NCBI GenBank assembly: GCA_025618425.1
Contig: CM046844.1
Location: forward strand, 18,592,324 to 18,656,323
Source of the DNA: Heliocidaris tuberculata
Lineage: Eukaryota; Echinodermata; Echinoidea; Camarodonta; Echinometridae
Length of the DNA stretch: 64,000 nt
Direction of reading: 5' to 3'
The notes under the pieces are model-generated. The model was not told where the DNA came from, did no database searches, and saw nothing but the letters and a program-made list of their open reading frames with translations. Within the stretch, counting starts at the first letter, position 1. Each line of letters starts with the position of its first letter. This document shows positions 38,701-50,700 of the stretch, piece by piece. The translations under genes and the position numbers were made by a program.

Positions 38701-41700
38701 AGGAAATAACAGGCGTAAGCAAAACCAAAAACAAAAGAAAACAAAACAAAAATGCATGGAAGTGAAATTTGAGACAAATCTTCTTGTTAAAACCTTCCAG
38801 GGCCCGTTGCACAAAACTTGCGTTTAATCGCAACTCCTAAAATCAAACGCAAGTCCTAAATGCGCACTTCTGATTGGCTGAAAATAAAGTTGCGTTTGAT
38901 TTTCCCGAGATGCGTTTAAACGCAAGTTTTGTGCAACGGGCCCCTGGACCACCAAGCCTGTTACAAATAAATTTTCAAGAGTGAAATTTCTTTTATTGAT
39001 AAATTGGGCATATGATATCTTCCACGGATATAAACTCCACCATCGAGGTAACAGGGTCTATTTCTGTAAGAATATGTAGACCTTCTTGTCAATACATTAT
39101 TCAACATTCAAAATCATACATGTATGAGGGGGTGGGTTGCCACAGGAAAGGTGTTAAGAATAAACCATTCTTAATGGGTTTAGGCCTGGTGCATGTGTGT
39201 GGGGGGGATTCATTTTGCTATAGTCCATCGTAGATATTGCCTTCAAATACTCCTACCTACACAAAAATATTTCTTTACACTATAAAAAAAGAAGAACATA
39301 ATGGGTACAAGTTCTATGTTTGCCCCTCCTTTTTTACAGGTTGAATCATTAAATTATCAGAATCTGCTGGGGCCCCGATGTACATTATTCGCACTGTAAA
39401 CATGTCGTAAAATATACCAGCAAAATTTCATGAGGAAGTGCACACAAAGATACATGTAGGTGTACACGTATGCAGAGTTTGCATTGAAGACTCCTTTGCA
39501 GTACAAGTGTGCCTCATAAAAGAAACATTACAGGGATATAGAGTGCCTGTAGATCTGGTAAATTACATTCCTTTTTTTTGAAGGGACATGAGATTCTCCG
39601 TAAATCGTATGTTTTATAGAAACAATACCCATTTTATCACGCATCTTGAGTTCTGACAATTTTCACAAATTCAAATCTAAATAATAAAATGAAAAATCAA
39701 TACTACAAAATGAATGATTACAGCCAAATGATTTGGGTTGGAAATATACCTGTATGATTGACAGATGAATATTGAGTGAAGACATTCAAGAAAATCAAGC
39801 TAATTGTAACGACATACATGTACATGGTTTCAGTAAATATGATTTCCAGCAAGATTGGGCGACATGCATTTCTTTTTCTGATCCACACCATTGGTTAGTT
39901 TCTCTCAAATGGAGCTCCATCACAACAACTCAAGACTATTGTAGGATACATCATGTAGGTGGGTATTTCCATAAATAAGGGTGCCAATCTGTGACATTCT
40001 TGGTGTCCCGCTTACATAAGGAACATACTGGGGTTTTTTTTTTTTGCTCTGGGTAGAGACAAATAGTGGAATAAGATTGAGTACTATTCAAACCTTGAAG
40101 ATGCAATATGTTTTGCCAAGAATCATTTTGCAGTCTTACTCCATGATTGGCATCTTATACTCAGAGCCACAAAAACCTGTGTGTTCCTTATGGAAGTGGG
40201 ACACCAAGAATGTCACAAATTGGGACCCTTATTCATGGAAATACCCAGGTACAAGCTATCCTCAGAGCCACAAAAACCTGTGTGTTCCTTATGGAAGTGG
40301 GACACCAAGAATGTCACAAATTGGGACCCTTATTCATGGAAATACCCAGGCACAAGCTATCCTCCAAAGATCATCAGATTTTCATCTTTTACAAAACAGT
40401 AACAATTGGGGCTTGTATCCCTCATGGTTTCGAAATGCCTGCATGTTTGTGGTATTAATAAATAAAGAGCAGAAAGTCTTGCTAATGTATAAAAGATTCA
40501 GAGGATTTTTTTATGACAACCATTTTGGCAAAAAAAAAAAAAAATCCAAATCTTCTCGCATAATAATCAGAATACATCCTGGTTTATAACGGGATTATGT
40601 GAAAAATTCTTCAATTCACTTGAAATAGGTCCTGACTAGATATCAAAACCTCTTTGTTTTAAATTCATTTTGAGCATTCAAATTCGAAATCAGTTCTGAT
40701 CTGTCCCATACATCACAGGTAAAAGAGCCTGTATGCCCATTAGTTCTTATTTACAGCTGTATCGTTTGCAAGCCCAAACGGGTCTGAATGATTTTAAGCC
40801 TTGAAATACTAAGCCCGAGATAACAAAGGGAGGAGTCTATGGAAAATGTGTATTGTACCAAAGTGAAATCATATCCACAGTGGTAATTTATTTTCCTATT
40901 GTTACGTCGCAGTAAGCGCTTGGTCCATAGAGACAAGAGAGCTGTCCATCTAGTCCTTCAAACACTGGAACCACTGAGAATGCTTTTAATTAGCTTGGCG
41001 AAACATGATGGCGCCATTGCGTTTTGCTAGCTACTTTACTCACCCATTGTACATTCCAAGCACACCTTCTTCTTTTACAATGGACTTGATGGCATGAATA
41101 CTAGTTTTGTGAGCTTTGGCAGCACCTCCTTCACCTGTAACCAAGGACAAAAAGATAATTATTTTTAAAATTGAACAATTTATAAAGCCGTTTTCGTAGA
41201 ATGTGATAACCAGTCGTCTTTTCAAACATGGATAAACCAGAAATTAGAATAAGAGAAAATGCGGACCTAAAAAAAATGACATTTGAACTTCTGCCCTTAT
41301 CATATAAAGAGCATCCCTTCACCCTAGCAAATCTAAAATGCATGTCTTCCATTCCTGATATAATTTAAACCATCTCAATAATCGCAAATTGCGTTGTTCA
41401 CTTAATATTATGTTTTCTACATTACTATGTCTCCTAGACTTGAAATAATTTCAAAAGAAAAGAGCAACCGGGAAACTATTAGAAATATGAGAGCGACAAT
41501 CCACTAACCTTGGCCTAAGGCTTTGTCTTCAAACCCTAATTATATATGCTACTATACCTCATGCTACAACCAAGCTGTTTTCAACTCACCACTCATCTGC
41601 ATCCTGTTCTTCACCAGATCTAGAGGCTGGACAAACACGGTAGCTGCCATTCTGTCAAGGAGAAATAGAATTACAAAAAAATTCTTCATTTGAATTTCGA

Positions 41701-44700
41701 ATACTAACCAAAAAAATCAAGGGCACTATGAAGCCATCAGAATTTTGCACACCAAGTAATAGTGGTTGTATTGACCACTAAGAACGAACAATGCTAATAA
41801 TTCTACGCATTTTCTATCGCATGTACTAAAGGTATGGGGGGGGAAGATAAATATTTCAAATTCAGCTCTTAAAAATCTCACTACCTTAAATGGCCGTTAG
41901 GAAGAACTTCTGATATTTCCAGCAAAATCCAAAGTCAAAATCATGTCCAAAACCGAAGAAATCCCCGCCGATCTTTTTTCGCGAACTCACATTGTTTTCA
42001 TTTTGCCGATGTTTTAGACTAAACTCGGCCAATAAAATTTTGTCCACAAAGAATTTCGGTATCGCGCACGCACACATCGATCTCTACGATCGCGCACATG
42101 GAAAATCGGGACTTTAACATGTGTGCGATAGGGACAAAATTTTTAACAACCAAATTTGGGGGGGGGGGGTGATGTCAGCGCTCACGGCGATCAGGATATG
42201 TAGACAATGACTTGCGATACCCCCTTTCGCCAGAACTGACAGTAAATTTCATTTTTGGAATTATCTTTACCAACATCGGTGAATTGAATTTATTGTATTT
42301 CATGGATATGTTGGTGTCAGTTTTTGTAAATTAAATGCTGATTTTGAGTGAATGTTGGTGACTTTTGTGCAGTGGTGTTTGAAAGTGTTGAGGTGTATGA
42401 CTGCCTAGAGTCTACAAATGAAGTTTGAGAATCAAAAGCACGTTCCTCATTCCTTCCTCCATTTTCGTGTTCTTTTCTTTGAAATTCTATTTTCATATTT
42501 ATCATGCCCAATGGCCGATTCTATATCGATATCGCGATCGACCAAGATTTTGAGTCATAGCCAATCGAAAGAGATAGTTGTGACACATGTACAAGTGCAC
42601 GCTCAAAGGTCAATTTTGGAGCTCTGATCCTAATGGTATTCCTGGCCCCACTCAAAGCGACTTTACTATACTTCATGTGTAAGAGATTTTTGGGCGTGAG
42701 CAAGAGCCCTAATGCGTGACACTTGGTAGGTCTGAACACGGAAAACCGGTGAGTTTTTTTACCTTTTTATACTTAAATATGTTATAAAAAAATCATGGGA
42801 GGAAAACTGGGGACAATTTGGGGGACATTGAAAAGGTAAGAGTCTTCAAGAAGACGGGAAAAATCCTACAAATGACAAGGGGTAAGTTCAAAGATGGTAG
42901 ACATTGAAATATGACTGTATAACATGTATGGAGTACAAGGTTATCTTTAGATAACCTTGAATGTGTATGAGTGGCTAACACTGTACAGTTAAATTTCATT
43001 GTTCTAATTAATATCTTGCAACGTCGCACGCATAGACGGTGGTATATACGCGTGCGAAATTAGCACAATTAAATTTAGCATGCCGCGTTGGAACCGTAGG
43101 TAGCCTGGAAGGCTCTGTGAAAAGTAAAAAAAAAAAAAAAGCTGACGCTACTCTTCACAGAGCCTGGTTTTTTAACCCCACTCTGCAATAGAGCAGCCAT
43201 TTTAGAGTCTAAAGAACCTCCTGAAAATCACCTTTACCATGAGCCGGCTTCTCTCATCTCCTCTTCACCATACTTAGCTTTAGAATATTAAAACCCCATT
43301 TTTTACCGAAGAATTAAAAAATATTGGGAAAAAAATGTGAAATATTAATTTTAATGGTTACCGGTAGCTTGAATGTTGTCCGAACGACGCCCTGAAAAAG
43401 CCTTCACTGCGCTCGTAGACTCGGAAGTGTCCCGTAATGTCATCGACCTACAGTCACTCACGCAATTTTCAGATCCACCATATGTTAGACAAGACCGCTA
43501 CTGCATGCATGCAGAAGACGCACAATCGAAATGCGTGCGATGCCCGCGTGCTTGTAGCGGTCTTGTCTAACGTATGGTGGATCTGAAAATTGTGTGAATG
43601 ACTGAGGTCGATGATATTACGGGACACTTCCGGGTCTACGAGCATAATGAAGGCTTTTTCGGTGCGTCGTTCGAACAACATTCAACCTACCAGTAACCAC
43701 TAAAATTAATATTAGGGTGGCTGCTGCAGCGGGGTTCGCGGTCAGCCACTTGTGATCATGCATGTGTGTCGTGTGTGTTGTGTGGCTGAGCTTTAAAGAG
43801 CATTTCAAATGCTCTGTAATTTTTTTCGTAACAAATTTGAATCGATCCAGTTAAGTTTTGCCAGGTGGCAAAAGCATTTTTTCTTTTTTGCGGTTTCCCT
43901 CCCGAGAACTTCCTTATAAGGTCAAGTCATGTGATCATGGTGTAATATCCGTGTCTTCGGGTTTGCCGTAGATTTTCCTACTTAGTCTCAGAAACTAGAC
44001 CGATTTATTTTTTACAGTGCGTGCGTATTATGCGTGATATACAAAATTATGCAGCAGTAAGGTGCGTATTGTACGTTCGGTTGGAGACCATTGACGCTTT
44101 TTACGAAAAAAAGTACCTTTTACTGAACTACTATATTAAATGCATACTGGAATATTTGGAATATGTTTGCATAATTTAAGTCTCGGAACATATGGGATGA
44201 CAAGAAAAACTCCAAGCGGCGCGAGCGACAACATTACTGGCACTAGGCCATGCAGCCGTGGGCCGTGGATGGTGTTCGGAGCCCGGAGAACAACGGGGCA
44301 AGACCGGGGGCAGATGAGCTACGTATTCGATGGAGCCGGTTGAGCTGCCATTCCCGCCCAACCAAGATTAAAGTAGATATTCACTGATTTTTAAAACTGA
44401 CTTAAGTTTCATTATTGCGTAGGTGAAGCTTAGACCGGACAAGTTTGTCATAATTCGACGCTTGCAAACATTCGAAGTAATGATTATTATCAATTACAAA
44501 TTGCTAAAATACAGCCCCGACATAGCACCTGAACAGCTCTCCGAAAGCCGCTGAAATGTGTGACGTCAAAGGGAGGACGTTAATTGCACAAGCAGACGAT
44601 GGCCCATAACATCTCACATATTTTCAGTGCCTGTTTTGTCATCTTCTCTTCAGTTATTTCACTTCACTAGCATTAATTAGTCTATTATGTTTAATCCATA

Positions 44701-47700
44701 TATTGCCTCACTCTAAATCCTGTGCATGGGTTTATTTGGATGGAAAATGAAGCGTTACAAGAATAAAGGAATCAGTTGCTTGTAAACAAAATAGACGCCA
44801 TTGCATTCACAGCTGCATACACCGCTGGACGTTCGGCGTTGAATGAGGGATAAATACCGTCCTTGCAATCATTCAGCGGGCTTTTCAATTTGAAAGTGTG
44901 GTTTCTTTGATTGTTCATTAACCCTCATCCTATATATTTACAAACAAAAGATTTCAGTAATCAGAATCTGTTTCATTCCCATTTTAGAATGGTGTGAAAT
45001 ATGGGCACGTCTGAATACACTAAATTCTTTATAATTTGAGAAATAACTGCACTGCACTTATGTTCATTCTTTATGGGACGTCGTCTGCTTGGACAGGATT
45101 GTTCCCTTTATTGACGTCATTGAAACATTGTTATTTTTTTGGCGAAGCGCTTGTAAATCGCAGATGCTGGGAGGTAGTTTTATTTGTATTATTGTTTAAT
45201 TACCTGATATGTAGTTGACTTTAAACTGATACGATTGCTAGATCTGTTAACTTGCCAGTTTCTAGTGATACATTATTTATCATATTTGTGATTTTCTTTG
45301 AATGTGTACTTTAAGTGATAAGGCGTTGCACTTGTCGACTGGATGAGCTCATCATACTTTTAATTATTTTTGCTTTGACTGTGAAATCACTCTTGCAATT
45401 TATATGTAATCTTCTTTTTTATTAAAGTTCCTCGTTCTTAGTCTGATTAAGTTGTAAATGATTTAACTGCATAAAAAGTGTTACTGACTTAAAATTTTTT
45501 GACTAGACCCCTCAATGGCCTCATATTATAATTTCATTTAATTAATTTGTTTTTATTCAATACATATTTTGCATTAGCCTTAGGCTTTGAGTTCTTTGTA
45601 CAGCAGTACAATTATTTTACAAATTGCAATACTGGGGGGTCTAGTCTAAGTCAAATTTACAGAATAGAAACTGAAAAGTGAACTGGTCTGTATTATTCTT
45701 ATTGCACAGTTATTGCTTTCACCTTTTGAATTAATTTATTCCTTTATTCTTTAGAGTCAATGTTTTTATTAATATTAGACCTCCATAATATTGCAGAGCC
45801 TGTCACTCAGTGTGAGACTCAGAAGTTACCTCTTTTCCTTACTGTTCGTTGAGTCTACCAGTCTTTGATTTGAGAACTTTGTTTCGTGTTTGAGTCATAA
45901 GTTAGGGTCTGAAAGGCGAATCTGGCGAGACTAATAGTAACCAAGTTGGCGTGATCGTGATGACGTAATGTTTTGGTGGGAGATTTGAAAATTGGATTGT
46001 GGGATTGATATCGGGGATATGATCGCGCAGTGACATGTTTTGCATTGCTCTTTGCATAGGGAAGTGGACTGAAATAGTTGCTTCTAAAAGTTGGATTATT
46101 TCAAATGTGGAGAGTTTTCTGCAGTAGCAACTTTCAGGGTTTATTTTGTATTATCATTAGTCACACATGTAGGCTAATTCTAGCCTGTTTGAGCAATTAA
46201 CCAGAAAACAGAATTTGGCATCAGCCACCCTATTAATATTTCACATTATTTTTCCCAATATTTTTTAATTCTACGGTAAAAAATGGGGTTTTAATATTCT
46301 AAAGCTATGGTGAAGAGGAGATGAGAGAAGCCGGCTCTAGCCTGGAAGGCTCTTTGAAGAGTAAAAAAAAAAAAGCTGACGCTACTCTTCAAAGAGTCTG
46401 GTTTTTTAACCCCACTCTGCAATAGAGCAGCCATTTTAGAGTCTAAAGAACATCCTGAAAATCACCTTTACCGTGAGCCAGCTTCTCTCATCTCCTCTTC
46501 ACCATAGCTTTAGAATATTAAAACCCCATTTTTTACCCTAGAATTGAAAAATATTGGGGAAAAAATGTGAAATATTAATTTCAATGGTTACCAGTAGGTT
46601 GAATGTTGTCCGAACGATGCCCGAAAAAGCCTTCACTACGCTCGTAGACCCGGAAGTGTCCCGTAATATCATCGACCTCAGTCAATCATGCAATTTTCAG
46701 ACCCACCATACGTTAGACAAGACCGCTACTGCATGCATGCAGAAGACGCACGATCAAAATGCGTGCGATGCCCGCGTGCTTGTAGCGGTCTTGTCTAACG
46801 TATGGTGGATCTGAAAATTGCGTGATTGACTATAGGTCGATGACATTACGGGACACTTCCGGGTCTACGAGCGCAGTGAAGCTGCCGAGGCTTTTTCGGG
46901 GCGTCGTTCGGACTACCGGTAACCATTAAAATTAATATTTCACATTTTTTCCCCAATATTTTTTAATTCTAGGGTAAAAAATGTGGTTTTAATATTCTAA
47001 AGCTATGGTGAAGAGGAGATGAGAGAAGCTGGCTCACGGTAAAGGTGATTTTCAGGAGGTTCTTTAGACTCTAAAATGGCTGCTCTATTGTAGAGTGGGG
47101 TTAAAAAACCAGGCTCTTTGAAGAGTAGCGTCAGCTTTTTTTTTTTTTACTCTTCAAAGAGCCTTCCAGGCTAGCCGGCTCACAGTAAAGGTGATTTTCA
47201 GGAGGTTCTTTAGACTCTAAAATGGCTGCTCTATTGCAGAGACTGTCGGCTAGCGACAGACGTGTTGCCATTTTCCTTTTGTGTATAAAGTGAATGCGCC
47301 GCGTATATCACGCACGGTGTTCGTACTTTGCCGGTCCCTATCTCTCTCTCTCTCTCTGTCTGTCTCTCTGTCTGTTTGTCTCTCTCTTACACCTCCCTGT
47401 GTTGCCTTTGCCATATCCGATAACCCAGCAGAACTGAATTTCAAGATAAAAATTAAATATGTCAAGTACAAGTAGCGGAATTAATAGAAAGATAACAAAT
47501 GGGCCAAGTAAAAAATATATATGACAAAAAAGAGAGAATATATCAATCCAAATCTTTGTAACTTTCAAGTCAATACGACGTAGTCGGGCTACATTCCTAG
47601 ATCAAGAAAGAAAAAGAAATGAACAAAGAAACAAATTAACTATTAAATTATTACATCTATTCATAACTTTACTCCCTCACCCCCCCCCCCTTCTCTCTCT

Positions 47701-50700
47701 CTCCATCTCACTCTCTCTCTCTCTCTCTCTCTCTCTAGATCTGGCATACACCGCGCAATAGACTACGGTAGTACCTCCGCGCCATAGACTCACGCACAAA
47801 AGGAAAATGGCAACACGTCTGTCGCTAGCCGACAGTTTGCAGAGTGGGGTTAAAAAACCACGCTCTGTGAAGAGTAGCATCAGCTTTTTTTTTTTTACTC
47901 TTCTCAGAGCCTTCCAGGCTAGCTGTGGGGGAGATGGCTTCCCCCACTCAGAGGCCCTTGCCTATGTGGGACTGTGTCCAACATTCACTGTTGCAGCAGT
48001 CAAAAACAGACAACAAAATTGCTCTAAGCAAGATTTGATTTTCTTAAATTTGCTAGATTACCTGATTCATGGACTCTTCCACTACTAACTTACTGTGCCA
48101 CATATATTAGGGGATTCAGAATTGAAAGTGAAATTTTAATTATTTTCCTCTCCTGTATGAATGATCTAGCCTGGAAAAGGGCCTGCTGATACACACAATA
48201 GCTATTGAAGGAAGCCTATTCACCCATAAAAAAGCTAGTCTGAGTACAAGGTTATCTTCAGATAAGCTTGTAGTAAGTGGATTAGACAGAAATAGCCGTC
48301 TGTTATGGGGAAATCTTTAATATTTCTGACATGTATCAACCTTCCCCATAGACAGACGGCAAGACGTTACGTACACAGCAAGGGGACGATCAGCCGGTCT
48401 GCAAGGCGGCCGTTTTGTAACCACCCTAGATCTACTGTTTTTTCTCCATTTCCCCTCTATTTATATACTATAGTTAGAACTAGACTAGGTCTATACATAA
48501 TGTGGACCATTTAAAATGACAGAAATAAAATGTCAGAGGTATAAAAAGTTCAAATATTATGACTTACCGAGCTGGTAAAGCTGTAGTTTTTGATACCGTA
48601 CGTCCGATCCACTGCACAGTGCATATCGACTTACACTGGCAATACACACCGACACACACACACAATCTGTGTATTGGATTACAGAGATTGGCCACATACT
48701 ACGGCTAGTACGGTCTTTCAGTCTCTATGTACGGAGGTCTAGTGGAGCCAGACGCAGTCTCAGGGGAACAACCGACGATACAGAGAGACTGAAGCTTTTG
48801 GTCTAATCCACTTATAGACCAAAAGCTTCAGTCTCTCTGTATCGTCGGTTGTTCCGCTGAGACCACTCATAGGCCCTTGCCTATGTGGGACTGTGTCGAA
48901 CATTCACTGTTGCAGCATTCAAAAACAGACAACAAAATTGCTCTAGACACGATTTAATTTTCTTAAATTTGCTAGAATACCTGATTCAGAGATTCTTCAA
49001 CTCTTGTATGTTGACTCCTGATTCCAAAACTGGAAAGCAGTACTTTAAAGGGCTTTTTCTCACTCCTCGTGTATACAGCAGCGGGGACTGGGCCAAGCTA
49101 AAATCATCTACAGTAGGCTTATACGCCTCGACCTGAAGCGAAGAGTATAAATGCGAAGAGTGCTCAACCCGCTACTAAGCACGTGTGCGTATTGTGGTGC
49201 ACTCGTAAGGCGAGTCTCGTTTGAACACGGCAATATACACCTGCCGAATGTACTACGGAAATACGAAGAGTAATTTGTCTTAACACTATTAAAGGTCTTT
49301 GCGAAGTTTGCCTGACCCCGGAAGCACCTGATCTCTAGGGAAAAGTGCCCCGGAAGCTTGATTCGGCATCTGGCTTTGTTCTCCAGACGTTTGGGGAAAA
49401 ACATTTTTGCATTGCATAATTCTTCCACAGGATCGTATATTTCTATATAGCGCCATCAGCGTTAGTATATATCGAAACGACTGTAATTCTAGGCTAGCGC
49501 ACCAAAACAACTACGACAACGCCGCCATAGCCAAGCATCTTCTACGAGAACTCCGCTGAATGGAAAGCAAACTGGTAAGTTTTTGTCTTTTTGTAGTTAA
49601 AATATTAGTTTAATACAAGTTTAAAAATCAAATTCATTTACATACATAGACATCATACAACATAAATACAGCAAAAATAGGGAATAAACCCTTGGAATTG
49701 CAAGGGAGGTGATATTGTAAAGTATACATTCAAATCTGCCAATAAAACACGTATGGAGTACGAGGTTATCTTACGATAACCTCGTATGTGTATGAGTGCG
49801 CTGAGACTGCGTCTGGCTCCACTAGACCTCCGTACATAGAGACTGAAAGACCGTACTAGCCGTAGTATGTGGCCAATCTCTGTAGATCTAATCCAATACA
49901 CAGATTGTGTGTGTGTCGGTGTGTATTGCCAGTGTAAGTCGATATGCACTGTGCAGTGGATCGGACGTACGGTATCAAAAACTACAGCTATACCAGCTCG
50001 GTAAGTCATAATATTTGAACTTTTTATACCTCTTACATTTTATTTCTGTCATTTTAAATGGTCCACATTATGTATAGTTCTAACTATAGATCTAGTATAT
50101 AAATAGAGGGGAAATGGAGAAAAAACAGTAGATCTAGGGTGGTTACAAAACGGCCGCCTTGTAGACCGGCTGTGTACGTAACGTCTTGCCGTCTGTCTAT
50201 GGGGAAGGTTGATAAATGTCAGAAATATTAAAGATTTCCCCATAACAGACGGCTATTTCTGTCTAGAACTAGAAGTGGATAAGCTTGTACATGTATAGAT
50301 CTATAAGTGGGCTTCCCCTGTCACTGCCTGTGGCTGTGTGGCTTAATGTTCAATGTCATATTTTATAAAACATCAAGCCCGTGGTCGTGTGGCTAGGCAC
50401 GGCAGCTCTGAACTTTTCAACAATGCCTTCTTCTTCTTCTTAATCTAAGTTAGGAATAGTCTGCTTCCTTCAAAAGGCTTCAAGCTTGAAGATTCTTGCA
50501 GAACTTAACCGACAATATTCGCTACATGTGGGACCGGGATATAATGCCTTCGTTTGGGACGATTTCGTTTTGGACAGGTCAGCTTTGTCTTCTTATATTT
50601 TTTTATATCAAAATACCCAGAAAAGAGGTTAAATATATCATATACGTATATCACTTACCCAGCTGTTCCTCCGAAGAGGAATTTAATCCCTTTTGGAAGG

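Larger units (their letters stand above)
43101..47921. mobile_element. Foldback element (copy 1) carrying three nested insertions
   Basis: The outer element begins TAGCCTGGAAGG at 43101 and ends CCTTCCAGGCTA at 47921. Its own sequence is 43101-43713, 46241-46337, 47182-47241 and 47845-47921, about 850 bp in total, a long palindrome like copy 2. Interruptions: a 2.5-kb element (43714-46231), foldback copy 2 (46338-47173) and a 595-bp element (47242-47836). Possible decayed target repeats are ACCGTAGG (43093-43100) and GCTGTGGG (47922-47929). ORFs at 43373-43808 merely read its arms. Confidence 0.88.
48284..50268. repeat. Large inverted repeat with ~475-bp arms, intron 1
   Basis: The left arm (48284-48757) and right arm (49798-50268) are near-perfect complements with a few small indels. 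Shared markers include CAGACGGCAAGACGTTACGT, GTACGTCCGATCCACTGCAC and CATACTACGGCTAGTACGGT. The roughly 1.04-kb spacer includes a perfect hairpin and a direct-repeat copy. Target-site duplication not resolved. No transposase. Confidence 0.9.

Noticed and set aside
40044..40589. 181-codon frame with repeated WKWDTKNVTNWDPYSWK-like blocks
   Set aside because: It is created by the 101-bp tandem duplication, whose third copy lies inverted next to it; equal openness in other frames argues against coding.
42925..42985. Helitron 3' end (hairpin followed by CTAA)
   Set aside because: A hairpin precedes CTAA here and CTGA at 49797, but neither is followed by T and no 5' TC end or RepHel sequence was found.
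43373..43808. Similar 63-78-codon frames on both strands, recurring at 46554
   Set aside because: These are the two arms of the foldback element read in opposite directions, not a protein family.
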